Assembly: GCF_030271835.1 (NCBI RefSeq)
Contig: NZ_CP127389.1
Span: forward strand, 2,764,001 to 2,828,000
Reading direction: 5' to 3'
DNA length: 64,000 nt
From: Proteus appendicitidis
GTDB lineage: Bacteria; Pseudomonadota; Gammaproteobacteria; Enterobacterales; Enterobacteriaceae
Part shown: positions 52,326-61,305 of the stretch, piece by piece
Layout: each line of letters opens with the position of its first letter
How positions within the stretch are numbered: the first letter of the stretch is position 1
Notes under the pieces: generated by a model
Database searches by the model: none
Told to the model about the DNA's origin: nothing
Seen by the model: only the letters and a program-made list of their open reading frames with translations
Program-made: the position numbers and the translations under genes

Positions 52326-52752
52326 GATAGATCTCTTTCGCTCTGAGAGTAAATGCTTGAACCATATTATTCGTTAAATCCTTAAAAATACGTCCAAAAG
52401 CCAACTCAATTAATTTATTAGTGAACTCAAAGTCTAGCTGAAATTCTATTTTACACGCATTATCATCAAGTGCGGTAAACACCCATCCTCCAGTTAATTT
52501 ACGAAAGGGACCATCAACAAGACGCATATCAACACGTTCATTAGTCTTTAAAAAGTTATGGGTAGTAAATGTTTTACTAATTCCCGCTTTAGAGACATTT
52601 ATTGATGCAATCATTTCCTCTGGAGTGCTTTTGATCAGTTTACTTCCAACGCATCCTGGTAGAAAATCAGGGTAAGTAAGAACATCATTAACCAGTTTAA
52701 ACATTTGCTCTGTGCTAAAAGGGACAAGAGCAGATCGACTAATCTGAGGCAT
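52318..52752 (-). CDS. ratA: RatA, START-domain ribosome-associated protein
   Basis: 144 residues ([34 protein letters not shown]), related to mitochondrial Coq10. In E. coli overexpressed RatA blocks 70S formation, and the family is also linked to ubiquinone function. It is divergent from smpB. Confidence 0.95.
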   Translation of the reverse strand: MPQISRSALVPFSTEQMFKLVNDVLTYPDFLPGCVGSKLIKSTPEEMIASINVSKAGISKTFTTHNFLKTNERVDMRLVDGPFRKLTGGWVFTALDDNACKIEFQLDFEFTNKLIELAFGRIFKDLTNNMVQAFTLRAKEIYRD

Positions 52753-52908
52753 AGTTATTCCTGTACGACAACACTGTGTGTGATCATATCATTGAACAGT
52801 GACTAATTAAAAATCTAATGGAATATAGCTTAAGTTTTATGCAATTGAAAAGAAAACAGTCGGTTAAATGATTTCTTTCTATTGCTCATACAGTATAATG
52901 TGGACATT

Positions 52909-53391
52909 ATGACAAAGAAAAAATCACACAAACCAGGTTCTGCGACCATTGCGTTAAACAAACGCGCTCGCCATGAATATTTCATCGAAGATGAGATAGA
53001 AGCGGGCTTGGCGCTCCAAGGCTGGGAAGTTAAATCACTGCGAGCCGGTAAAGCAAACATCAGTGATAGCTATGTTATCATGCGTGATGGCGAAGCTTAT
53101 CTTTTTGGTGCAACGATTACGCCTTTAAATGTTGCATCAAGCCATGTCGTTTGTGATCCGACACGTACCCGTAAACTATTATTAAAACAGCGTGAACTTG
53201 ATAACCTTTATGGTCAAATCAACCGTGATGGTTATACCGTTGTTGCACTTTCTCTTTATTGGAAAAACGCTTGGTGCAAAATCAAAATTGGCGTTGCAAA
53301 AGGTAAAAAAGATCACGATAAACGTGAAACCATTAAAGATCGTGAGTGGAAATTAGACAAAGCACGTATTATGAAAAATGCTAACCGCTAA
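52909..53391 (+). CDS. smpB: SmpB, tmRNA-binding protein
   Basis: 160 residues from the ATG at 52909, matching E. coli SmpB in length and N-terminus ([34 protein letters not shown]). It binds tmRNA and places it in the A site of stalled ribosomes. ssrA follows 60 bp downstream. A perfect TATAAT lies only 10 bp before the ATG, so a transcript from it would have almost no leader. Confidence 0.96.
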   Translation: MTKKKSHKPGSATIALNKRARHEYFIEDEIEAGLALQGWEVKSLRAGKANISDSYVIMRDGEAYLFGATITPLNVASSHVVCDPTRTRKLLLKQRELDNLYGQINRDGYTVVALSLYWKNAWCKIKIGVAKGKKDHDKRETIKDREWKLDKARIMKNANR

Positions 53392-53450
53392 ATTACGTTA
53401 AGTACTAGCAATGACAAGTATTTTTCTGATATACTCGCTGTCAACAACTT

Positions 53451-53817
53451 GGGGCTGATTCTGGATTCGACGGGATTTGCGAAACCCAAGGTGCATGCCG
53501 AGGGGCGGTTGGCCTCGTAAAAAGCCGCAAAAAAGATAGTCGCAAACGACAATCAATATAAAGCACTAGCAGCTTAATAACCTGCTTTGAGCCCTCTCTC
53601 CCTAGCTTCCGCTCTTAAGACGGGGATAAAGAGAGGTCAAACCCAAAAGAGATCGCGTGGATGCCTAGCTTGGGGTTGAAGCGTTAAACTTAATCAAGCT
53701 AGCTTATTCATGGCGCGTCTGTCCGCAGTGGGTAAGTGAAATTAAAGATAGACTAAGCATGTAGTACCGAGGATGTAGAAATTTCGGACGCGGGTTCAAC
53801 TCCCGCCAGCTCCACCA
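53451..53817 (+). ncRNA. ssrA: tmRNA (ssrA)
   Basis: 367 nt, closely matching E. coli tmRNA from GGGGCTGATTCTGGATTCG to the CCA end. The resume codon GCA (53540 region) starts a reading frame for the tag (A)ANDNQYKALAA followed by TAATAA, one residue longer than the E. coli ANDENYALAA tag. The 3' end GGGTTCAACTCCCGCCAG-CTCCACCA is the attachment site of the element that follows. Confidence 0.97.
53792..53817 (+). other. Probable attL core (3' end of ssrA)
   Basis: The T-arm and acceptor end of tmRNA is a standard target of P4-type integrases and is the site used by E. coli CP4-57. The integrase gene begins 387 bp downstream. The matching attR must lie beyond base 64000, as I see no second copy in the window. 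Confidence 0.7.
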
Positions 53818-53849
53818 AATTATCTTCTAAGGACGTCCAAAGAAGACTG

Positions 53850-53886
53850 AAAAGCCCGCTAACTCAATGAGTTGCGGGCTTTTTTA
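53850..53886 (+). terminator. ssrA terminator
   Basis: AAGCCCGC-TAACTC (53852-53865) pairs with GAGTT-GCGGGCTT (53870-53881) and ends in a six-T run, 35 bp after the CCA end. Confidence 0.85.
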
Positions 53887-53930
53887 TGTCTATAGTGGTC
53901 TTGTGTTATCTTGTAATATCTCAATGTTTA

Positions 53931-54172
53931 TGGCACCCTTATTGGCACTCAAGGTAAGTTAGCTTGATAGCTGGGTGCCAATAAATTGATATGCACAATA
54001 TGTTTATTCAACATTCCTTCTAGTACAAGCATAATCAATACAACCACCATTCCACTATCATTCATTAGCTTCTATTGATGAAACTGTCACAGCTGTCACT
54101 CTTGTCATAATCATATTAACCGATTGAAAAACAATGATATTCTGAGTGACACACCTTATGACTTTTGTGACA
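53931..54172. repeat. Inverted and repeated motifs upstream of the integrase gene
   Basis: TTATTGGCAC (53939-53948) and GTGCCAATAA (53975-53984) are inverted, with an extra TGGCACCC/GGGTGCCA pair around them. Farther on, TGTCACTC (54094-54101) is inverted as GAGTGACA (54144-54151), with more TGTCA/TGACA copies at 54085, 54103 and 54167. They are likely Int arm sites and a regulator site for the int promoter. No gene is visible in 53887-54203. Confidence 0.55.
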
Positions 54173-54203
54173 AAAATACTTCTATCTTTCGTGTGAGGGA
54201 TAA

Positions 54204-55445
54204 ATGCCAAAGTTAATCAAACCACTAACGGATACTGAAATTAAAGCAGCAAAGCCACATGATAAAGATTACTCTCTTTATGATGGTGATGGTTTAAACC
54301 TGTTAGTAAAAGCTACAGGCCGCAAAGTTTGGCAGTTTCGATATTCTCGCCCACTTGATAGTAAACGAGCTAAACTGACATTTGGCGCTTATCCTTCCCT
54401 CTCATTAAAAAATGCCAGAGATTTACGCGATAATGCTAGAGCTTTAATTGCTAACAAAATCGACCCTCAAGATCACGCAAGAGAATTACAACAAAAAAAC
54501 CAAGAAGCTAAAATAAATACATTTAAGGCTGTAGCTCAAATGTGGTTCGATGTAAAAAAGACCACTGTAACGGCTGACTACGCTAATGATATTTGGCGCT
54601 CACTAGAAAAAGATATTTTTCCAACAATTGGTTCTATTGCAGTAACTGAGATAAAAGCGCGAACTTTAGTACAAGCTATTGAGCCAATCCAAGCTCGTGG
54701 AGCACTTGAAACTGTCAGGCGCATTTGTCAAAGGATCAATGAAATTATGATCTATGCAATGAATGTTGGTTTTATTGATGCCGCTCCAAGTGTCAACATC
54801 AGTAAGGCATTTGAAAAACCACAGAAAAAACATATGCCAAGTATACGCCCAGAAAAATTACCTGAGTTAATGCTCACAATAAGACAAGCGAATATTGAAT
54901 TATCAACTCGTTATCTTTTTTTATGGCAGTTACTGACACTAACACGCCCAGCCGAAGCTTCTGGCACTCGGTGGGATGAAATAAGCATCGAACAACGATT
55001 ATGGCATATCCCCGCAAGTAGAATGAAAATGAATAGAGAACATACGATTCCTTTGTCTGAACAAGCCATTAATATCTTAGAGCTTATGAAGCCAGTAAGT
55101 GGCCATAGAGAATTTGTTTTTCCAAGTAGAATAAAACCAACTCAGCCAATGAATAGTCAAACCGTTAATGCAGCCTTAAAAAGAGCTGGCTTTGGCGGTG
55201 TATTAGTTTCTCATGGTTTAAGAGCTATTGGCAGTACCGCACTTAATGAACAAGGATTTCAAGCTGATGTGATCGAAGCTGCTTTAGCCCATGTTGATAA
55301 AAATGAAGTTAGGCGAGCATATAATCGAAGTGATTACATAGAACAGCGTAAACCTATGATGCAATGGTGGGCTGATTTTATTACTGCAGCTGATAGTGGC
55401 AGCGTAATGAGTAATGGCATTCGTGGATTGAGAGCTGTGGTATGA
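54204..55445 (+). CDS. P4-type tyrosine integrase
   Basis: 413 residues. The N-terminal DUF4102 domain (ADKDYSLYDGDGLNLLV-like, FGAYPSLSLKNAR) and a SAM-like core-binding domain precede the catalytic domain with Arg248 (TRPAEA), His337-x-x-Arg340 (SHGLRAIG), His363 (LAHVD) and Tyr373 (RRAYNRSDY). All catalytic residues are present, so it should be active. It points away from ssrA and starts after a GAGGG site. Confidence 0.96.
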   Translation: MPKLIKPLTDTEIKAAKPHDKDYSLYDGDGLNLLVKATGRKVWQFRYSRPLDSKRAKLTFGAYPSLSLKNARDLRDNARALIANKIDPQDHARELQQKNQEAKINTFKAVAQMWFDVKKTTVTADYANDIWRSLEKDIFPTIGSIAVTEIKARTLVQAIEPIQARGALETVRRICQRINEIMIYAMNVGFIDAAPSVNISKAFEKPQKKHMPSIRPEKLPELMLTIRQANIELSTRYLFLWQLLTLTRPAEASGTRWDEISIEQRLWHIPASRMKMNREHTIPLSEQAINILELMKPVSGHREFVFPSRIKPTQPMNSQTVNAALKRAGFGGVLVSHGLRAIGSTALNEQGFQADVIEAALAHVDKNEVRRAYNRSDYIEQRKPMMQWWADFITAADSGSVMSNGIRGLRAVV

Positions 55446-56431
55446 AAACTGAAAAAATTAGCCAAGTAACAATAGATACATTAAATGACCAAATATCTGA
55501 AATATTAGGTCCTCCTTTAAAAGACCAAAATATTCACCTTCAGGATTTACTTAAGCATTTAGATAAAATTAATATTAATGCCTTAACCAAGATTGGATTT
55601 TCTAAAATAGATTATGTTACGTGGCTGGATGACTTTATAAATAGTATAGCCAAAGTAGGTTTAGAGACTCCTTATCTTATAGATGATATTGAAGATAATT
55701 TTCATATAACTACTAATGATTATTCCAGCTTTAAAGATACTAATGAATTTCATATATTATGCAGGTTAATATTGTTATTAAATTCTGAGGAGTTGCGCCT
55801 TAGAACACTATGCATATACATTTTGCTAAATAAAGCTTCAAATGCAATTGAAATCCCAAATGATATAGCTACTAATATAACTAATTCATGGCTCAAATAC
55901 ACACTTGAAGGCTCTGGGTGCTTTAGAGAGATAGAGCTAGTCACAGCTTTGATTATGAGTAAAAAAATCCCTATAGCCTTAATAGAAAAAAAACGAGGTT
56001 CTCCAATAAGTGCACAAAAAATAATAGTACAAATAGTTTTAGCCACTATATACGAAGGTGTAAGAAAAGTTACAAAGAGCAAAAAAGATGCACTACTGTT
56101 TGTTGCAGATGAGATAACTGAAATAATAGATTACTGTAATTCACACAAATCCCATAATGAAGAGCTTAAATGCAACCCTGCTTGGGTGGAAAAATTAAAA
56201 GAGAAAAGTAATATAAAAATATCTTCAGCATGGAATATTTATCCATACTCGATACTTTCAGAAATAAATGATTACATTCAATCTAAAAATATGGCTATTT
56301 ATACTGAAAATAAAATTCTTAATAATGTAATAAAATCAATTATGGAGACAGAACATAGAGCTATCATCGATAATCAGAGCACTCATATTGCAAATACATA
56401 TTTAAACAAAGAAGTCAAGGTAGCTAAATAA
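55442..56431 (+). CDS. Unknown 329-residue protein coupled to the integrase
   Basis: Its ATG overlaps the integrase stop by four bases (ATGA). It is mostly helical by composition, rich in Ile, Asn and Lys, with no signal peptide and no catalytic motif I can see; there is one hydrophobic stretch near SAQKIIVQIVLATIYEGV. Base composition is more AT-rich than the integrase. I do not recognise it. The coupling suggests a job tied to integration or excision, or cargo riding on int expression. Confidence 0.8.
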   Translation: MKTEKISQVTIDTLNDQISEILGPPLKDQNIHLQDLLKHLDKININALTKIGFSKIDYVTWLDDFINSIAKVGLETPYLIDDIEDNFHITTNDYSSFKDTNEFHILCRLILLLNSEELRLRTLCIYILLNKASNAIEIPNDIATNITNSWLKYTLEGSGCFREIELVTALIMSKKIPIALIEKKRGSPISAQKIIVQIVLATIYEGVRKVTKSKKDALLFVADEITEIIDYCNSHKSHNEELKCNPAWVEKLKEKSNIKISSAWNIYPYSILSEINDYIQSKNMAIYTENKILNNVIKSIMETEHRAIIDNQSTHIANTYLNKEVKVAK

Positions 56432-56494
56432 GTTAAAATACGTTAATTATCCCTCCTGTTTGACACATTACTTAATAATAGTATTTCTCCCATA

Positions 56495-56518
56495 GCTTCC
56501 TAGGTTGACTAAGGAAGC
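56495..56518 (+). promoter_or_regulatory. Inverted repeat before the AlpA-like gene
   Basis: GCTTCCT (56495-56501) and AGGAAGC (56512-56518) flank a 10-bp spacer just upstream of the ribosome site. It may be an operator or a leader hairpin. A TTGACA hexamer lies at 56460-56465 without a good -10 at the right distance. Confidence 0.4.
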
Positions 56519-56534
56519 ATTAGGAGAATCAACA

Positions 56535-56738
56535 ATGACTTCACAAAATAACCATCAGTTTTCAGAAAAGCTTCTACGGCTCAACGAAGTTTTAAAGATC
56601 ATTCCCATGGGAAAATCAACTTTCTATGCTTGGATTCAAGCAGGTAAAGCCCCACAACCTATCCGTTTTGGTACTCGATGCTCAATGTGGCGTGAATCTG
56701 ACATCGCTAATTTTATCGAAAAATATGCAAACAAGTAG
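56535..56738 (+). CDS. AlpA-family transcriptional regulator
   Basis: 67 residues from the ATG at 56535 with AGGAG 8 bases upstream. It is a MerR/excisionase-like winged helix (LLRLNEVLKIIPMGKSTFYAWIQAGKAPQPIRFG-type). AlpA of CP4-57 activates the element's excision genes; P4-like satellites carry relatives in the same place. Confidence 0.9.
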   Translation: MTSQNNHQFSEKLLRLNEVLKIIPMGKSTFYAWIQAGKAPQPIRFGTRCSMWRESDIANFIEKYANK

Positions 56739-56749
56739 GATTAAACAAA

Positions 56750-57238
56750 ATGAATAATGACTATGCTGATACCTATGGACTCACAACCGTATTATCACCT
56801 GATTCATGGGTTATTGTACCTAACAACAAAGGTGATACTATTGATGCAATGAAGTATCCAAACTCACTTAAACTTTCTAAAAAGATTGGCTTTAACCCTT
56901 TTGATACGCCACTTTCGCTTATTGATATGGTAAATCATCAATTTGTTTATTATTCTTTATTCAGACTCTATCTAAATAAAGCAATTGAAAGTGAGAAATA
57001 TTTATTAGGTAATATTGAATCTGTACTTAAAGGTAATGATCCTAAGAGAAATCAGATTTGGATTAAATATTTGTTTGAGGTTAAATCATTATTAAGCAAT
57101 CTTGAAAAGCTTAATTCTAATAAATTTGATTGGCTCATCATAACTAATGCTGGCCTACATTTTTTTGAAAGCATGAATTATATCTTAGAAAATCCAGATA
57201 TTTCATCTGTATTAGTAAATACAAGTTTGGAGAAATGA
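56750..57238 (+). CDS. Unknown 162-residue protein of the replication module
   Basis: It lies 11 bp after the AlpA-like gene and its TGA overlaps the start of the primase gene (ATGA). It has no recognisable motif; features are SPDSWVIVPNNKGDTIDAMKYP and a helical C-terminal half. Similar small proteins often sit between regulator and primase in such elements, but I cannot name its role. Confidence 0.75.
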   Translation: MNNDYADTYGLTTVLSPDSWVIVPNNKGDTIDAMKYPNSLKLSKKIGFNPFDTPLSLIDMVNHQFVYYSLFRLYLNKAIESEKYLLGNIESVLKGNDPKRNQIWIKYLFEVKSLLSNLEKLNSNKFDWLIITNAGLHFFESMNYILENPDISSVLVNTSLEK

Positions 57239-59940
57239 AAATGATGGATCATTCACTTCAAAATTTAACTACGGCAATGATCAGCAATCATATTCCTATT
57301 CATCCACTAATCGCCGGAACTAAGCGCCCTGTAGATAAAGGTTGGTCTAATGCCCCCAGCTTAACATTTGATGATATAGAAAAACAAATCCCACTATGGA
57401 TAACGAAAGGTTATGGCCTAGGGGCTAGGACGGGCTACCCCCTATCAAATGGGTCTCTATTTTATGTCATTGACGTTGATATACACGGAAAAGCATTAAC
57501 GAACACAATAACTCAAGAATTACATGCGCAGTTATACAAATTAGGCCTAGATCCCTTTTCCCCTAATGTTATTACAGGGAGAGGAAATGGTTCTTGCCAT
57601 TATTATATTTCGATTACAGATTTAAATTTAGCTAATTTTCTTGGAGCGGCTAAAACTATTTGTACATCACAATATAAACAAGAAGGCAAACCATACTGGC
57701 TCATTGAGATCTTAGGCAAAGGGAAGCAGGTTGTAGTGCCCCCAACTAAGCATCCAGAAACAAATCAACCATACATATTAAACTCATTATGTATTAATGA
57801 TGCACCAAAAGAATTACTAGATGTGTTAAACAATATAATGGACACACAACAACGAAATTTCCAACCGAAGTATTTAAATCATTTACCAGATGAAATACTT
57901 CGCCAATGTGGTGAAGTTTTTGATAAAGCAATGGCGTCATTTGATATCGAAACAGATATTACAAAATTAAAAAGTGCTCTTGAGGCTATTAATGCTGACT
58001 GTAGTTATGATATCTGGAGAAATGTTATTTGGGCAATATGCGATCATAACATTATGGATGGCATATCTATAGCCAAAAACTGGAGTAAAACATCAAATAA
58101 ATATGAAGAACATACTTTTAATGCGGTATGGGATTCCTATGACCCAAGCGGTGGAATTAATGCAGGAACACTTTATTATATAGCCACTGAACAAGGGTGG
58201 AATAATAGTGAAATAAAAAGCCTTCAACAATCTATACCCACCGTCAACAATTGTCCTTGCTTCCGTGTGTTTAATGAAACTGTAACACATAGCACTGGAA
58301 ACTATCATTCCGGAGTATGGTTTTTCAATGCTAATGACGCTAACGTAAAGGGAGAATTAGTTTGTACACCCGTTACTATTGAGGCTATAACCTGTGATGC
58401 ATCTGAAAGCAACTTTGGATTATTATTAGAGATTAAGAATCCATTAGGAAAACTTCGTAAATGGGCTATGCCAATGGAATTGCTTAGTGGAAGTGGGGAG
58501 CCAGCTAGAGCTGTACTTTTATCATTAGGTGTAAGAATTTACAACTACAAGTTATTAAATGCCTACTTAACAAAATCAATACCTACTAAAAAAATCCTTT
58601 GTACTTCACAATTAGGTTGGTTTGATAATTTATTCGTGCTACCAGACTGTACATACGGTTCATATGGTCAACATGAAGTTGTTTTTCAAACTGCTAGTGA
58701 GCCTATTAGTATTTATTCCCCAAAAGGTGCATTAGCTGACTGGAGAAATGAAATTTCATCATTCGCTATTGGTAATCCTCTTTTAACTACCGCAATATGT
58801 TGTGCTTTTTCTGGGGCTTTAATTGAACCATGTCATGCTGAAAGTGGAGGATTCCATTTTTATGGTGACTCATCAACAGGTAAGACAACACTAATACAAG
58901 TAGCTTGCTCTGTATGGGGTGGTAGTAACTATATGCGAAGCTGGCGCGCAACTGCAAATGGTATCGAAGGCGCTGCATCTATGTTTAATAGTACGTTATT
59001 GGCATTAGATGAAATCAGCGAATGCAAATCAATAGAAGTAGGACAAATTATTTATGCGTTAGGGAATGGACAAGGCAAACTAAGGGCTTCAAAAACAGGA
59101 GCAGCGAAATCAGTAGCAAGATGGAAAACAGCTGTCATTTCTAGTGGTGAGTTAACGACATCTGCTACAGTCGAATTATCTGGTGAAAATGCAAAAGCAG
59201 GACAATCAGTACGGTTAATTGATATATCAGCTCAACGTTCTTATGGTGCTTGGGATAGCTTAAATGGCTTCATTTCTGGAAGCGCTCTTTCTGAACATCT
59301 GAAAGCTCAATCAACAATGAATTATGGTATTGCTGGACGGGAGTTTCTTGTTCAACTTGTAAATGATAAACAAACATTATCATCAAAATTGGAACAAATC
59401 CTTTGTAAGTCAGAATTCAACTCAGAAAAAGCCACAGGGCAAGCAAAACGGGTCGCTAAACGTTTTGCGCTACTCGCTCTTTCTGGCGAGTTAGCCACTA
59501 GCTATGGCATAACTGGATGGGAATCAGGCTATGCAACAAAAGTTATGTCTGAAATGTTTAAGCAATGGCAAGCAAAAACAAGTGATGCCCCTTTAGAAAA
59601 GCAACAAATCATTCAACAAGTCCGTAGCTATATTGAACGTTACGGAGACAGCCGTTTCAGCTATAAAGACTCATCTCCTTTAGATCGATTCATCCATGAA
59701 CGTTCAGGGTGGTGGACAAACTCATCTTCTGGTGACCGCATTTTTCTATTCAACTCCGCTGGTCTTAGAGATGCAACCAAAGGGTACGACTTTAAGAGAG
59801 TATTAAAAGCATTAACTGAGGAAGGTATTTTAATTTTACGTGAAAAGAATCAAAGTGGCGGAGACCGAGTCAGAATCAATGGACAACAATCCAGAGTTTA
59901 TCCCATTAGCTTTTCTGAATCAGATAGTCTGGAGAAATAA
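57235..59940 (+). CDS. Primase-helicase replication protein (prim-pol plus DUF927-type helicase)
   Basis: 901 residues. An N-terminal archaeo-eukaryotic primase domain (about 15-185) shows TKRPVDKGW, the DxD-type VIDVDIHG (Asp80, Asp82), SCHYY (His122) and LIEILGKGKQ. A primase C-terminal segment (about 245-320) and a DUF927-type superfamily 3-like ATPase follow, with Walker A GDSSTGKTT (544-552) and Walker B LLALDE (588-593). It is probably the element's replication initiator. Two further Met codons lie at 3 and 4. Confidence 0.88.
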   Translation: MKMMDHSLQNLTTAMISNHIPIHPLIAGTKRPVDKGWSNAPSLTFDDIEKQIPLWITKGYGLGARTGYPLSNGSLFYVIDVDIHGKALTNTITQELHAQLYKLGLDPFSPNVITGRGNGSCHYYISITDLNLANFLGAAKTICTSQYKQEGKPYWLIEILGKGKQVVVPPTKHPETNQPYILNSLCINDAPKELLDVLNNIMDTQQRNFQPKYLNHLPDEILRQCGEVFDKAMASFDIETDITKLKSALEAINADCSYDIWRNVIWAICDHNIMDGISIAKNWSKTSNKYEEHTFNAVWDSYDPSGGINAGTLYYIATEQGWNNSEIKSLQQSIPTVNNCPCFRVFNETVTHSTGNYHSGVWFFNANDANVKGELVCTPVTIEAITCDASESNFGLLLEIKNPLGKLRKWAMPMELLSGSGEPARAVLLSLGVRIYNYKLLNAYLTKSIPTKKILCTSQLGWFDNLFVLPDCTYGSYGQHEVVFQTASEPISIYSPKGALADWRNEISSFAIGNPLLTTAICCAFSGALIEPCHAESGGFHFYGDSSTGKTTLIQVACSVWGGSNYMRSWRATANGIEGAASMFNSTLLALDEISECKSIEVGQIIYALGNGQGKLRASKTGAAKSVARWKTAVISSGELTTSATVELSGENAKAGQSVRLIDISAQRSYGAWDSLNGFISGSALSEHLKAQSTMNYGIAGREFLVQLVNDKQTLSSKLEQILCKSEFNSEKATGQAKRVAKRFALLALSGELATSYGITGWESGYATKVMSEMFKQWQAKTSDAPLEKQQIIQQVRSYIERYGDSRFSYKDSSPLDRFIHERSGWWTNSSSGDRIFLFNSAGLRDATKGYDFKRVLKALTEEGILILREKNQSGGDRVRINGQQSRVYPISFSESDSLEK

Positions 59941-59946
59941 TACATC

Positions 59947-60576
59947 ATGAATGCTTACCTATCATTGCTCTATAAAAAAACGGCTAAATTTGAAACAGAG
60001 CAAGCAATCAATGAAATAGAGTTAGCAAAAAAATATCACCCTCATACCAAGGATTTATCAAATAAAATTCGTTCATGGTTGATGATGCTAAACATTGAGT
60101 CTAAAAATAGTGATTTTTATGAAAGTGATTTATGCTTAATATTTAAATGTAAAAAGGAAGATCTCGCCATCGCTTCTATTGATGTACCTTTATATAGTAA
60201 AATAAAAAATATTAATGGAATTCGAGTTAGACTCTATTCAATCCCCCCTCCTATCATTAAATCTCCTGAATTAGATAGCGTTCAATCATTTCTATTTATT
60301 TGTTTACAAAGAGGTTATGTTTTTGACTCTCAAAAAATTTGGAAATCAGTTATTCCGTCAAGTAATTTTTTTGAGTTATTCTTGAGTTGTAAAAAGTATG
60401 ATGGTACTAGCAGAACAGTTTTTGGGCGAACAATTTCAAAAATAGGGATAGGTAAATCTATACTATTTGGTAATCCACCAAATAGATTTAGAGCATTTAC
60501 ATTAAAACCACTAGATGAAGCAAGATTAATATTCGCAACTAATGTACTAAATAATGTTGATTATAATTGGGATTAA
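59947..60576 (+). CDS. Unknown 209-residue protein after the primase
   Basis: It begins 6 bp after the primase stop and is probably cotranscribed with it. It is helical at the N-terminus, with mixed later segments (VRLYSIPPPIIKSPELDSVQSFLFICLQRGY). The C-terminal part (RTVFGRTISKIGIGKSILFGNPPNRFRAFTL) looks like a compact DNA-binding fold, but no family is recognised. Confidence 0.75.
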   Translation: MNAYLSLLYKKTAKFETEQAINEIELAKKYHPHTKDLSNKIRSWLMMLNIESKNSDFYESDLCLIFKCKKEDLAIASIDVPLYSKIKNINGIRVRLYSIPPPIIKSPELDSVQSFLFICLQRGYVFDSQKIWKSVIPSSNFFELFLSCKKYDGTSRTVFGRTISKIGIGKSILFGNPPNRFRAFTLKPLDEARLIFATNVLNNVDYNWD

Positions 60577-60587
60577 AAAATCACTAT

Positions 60588-60629
60588 ATGGGATTTATTA
60601 TTACCGTGTCATATATTATAAATCCCATT
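60588..60629. terminator. Bidirectional hairpin at 60.6 kb
   Basis: ATGGGATTTAT (60588-60598) pairs with ATAAATCCCAT (60619-60629) between the convergent replication operon and membrane-protein gene. T-runs are weak, so termination is inferred from position. Confidence 0.55.
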
Positions 60630-60640
60630 GAAACAACACA

Positions 60641-61000
60641 TTAAACATCATAATCCATTGCTAAATATGCACCAACAAGTGATGGTAAACAGTATAAAGC
60701 AGCCATTCTTTCTCCTTGTTGCCAATTAAAAATAAACAATCCAGCAAACACTATTATACTAATATAAAACAATATTTTTCCTACTTTTTCTTTGTTACTT
60801 GGTGCCATTAATTTTCCCACAGAAACAAACGTAGCCCCCATAACAACAGAAATAGCTAACTCTATATAGAAAGGTAATGGCTCCCCTCCTCTATAATTTA
60901 AAAAACCTATATTTGTTAGAACTCTTAAAAGTACAGGCAAAACTATAGCTGATACAAAAGCTACAGGTAGGATCGCTACCCATCTGAAAAAATTAATCAT
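60641..61000 (-). CDS. Small membrane protein, about four helices
   Basis: 119 residues with hydrophobic segments near 7-27, 46-63, 75-91 and 98-113. I do not recognise it. It lies downstream of the 32-residue peptide on the same strand, 100 bp away, and the two may share the promoter under the XRE-type operators. Confidence 0.7.
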   Translation of the reverse strand: MINFFRWVAILPVAFVSAIVLPVLLRVLTNIGFLNYRGGEPLPFYIELAISVVMGATFVSVGKLMAPSNKEKVGKILFYISIIVFAGLFIFNWQQGERMAALYCLPSLVGAYLAMDYDV

Positions 61001-61100
61001 TTAATTCTATCTCCATATAAATACGATAATTATGAATCCTCTGATTTGTTTTCAACAGAAACACCTAACAAAACCGCCTAACACCGCAACTTAAATTGGA

Positions 61101-61199
61101 TTAACACAACATCCACAATACAGCTTTGCCCTTTATCATTTGTATAATTAATGCATCGACTAACATCATGGCGACAATCATTAGCAGTAACTGTTTCAT
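61101..61199 (-). CDS. 32-residue hydrophobic peptide
   Basis: A short frame starts MKQLLLMIVAMMLVDALI and continues IQMIKGKAVLWMLC. It has a strong ribosome site (AAGGAG at 61206-61211, 6 bases before the ATG) and one predicted membrane helix. It starts just downstream of palindromic operators and is divergent from the XRE gene. The layout resembles a tightly repressed membrane peptide or toxin, but no known family is recognised. Another frame across the same bases is open too (TANDCRHDVSRC...) but lacks an ATG. Confidence 0.5.
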   Translation of the reverse strand: MKQLLLMIVAMMLVDALIIQMIKGKAVLWMLC

Positions 61200-61230
61200 G
61201 TAAAACTCCTTCTAAGTTAACTCATCATAC

Positions 61231-61282
61231 AATACTACGTTATTCGTAGTATTCAAGACAAGCTAAAACTACGATTCTCGTA
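61231..61282. promoter_or_regulatory. Palindromic operators in the divergent switch
   Basis: AATACTACG-N5-CGTAGTATT (61231-61253) is a perfect 9-bp palindrome, and TACGA-N3-TCGTA (61270-61282) a smaller related one (shared TACG half). They lie between the hydrophobic peptide and the XRE regulator and are the likely binding sites of that regulator. Confidence 0.7.
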
Positions 61283-61305
61283 ACTCTATATCACTGAGAG
61301 TTATT

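Noticed and set aside
61018..61200. Hok/Gef-type toxin in the XRE switch region
   Set aside because: The 32-residue peptide lacks the conserved Hok C-terminal region, and no antisense RNA gene is evident; left as an unclassified peptide.
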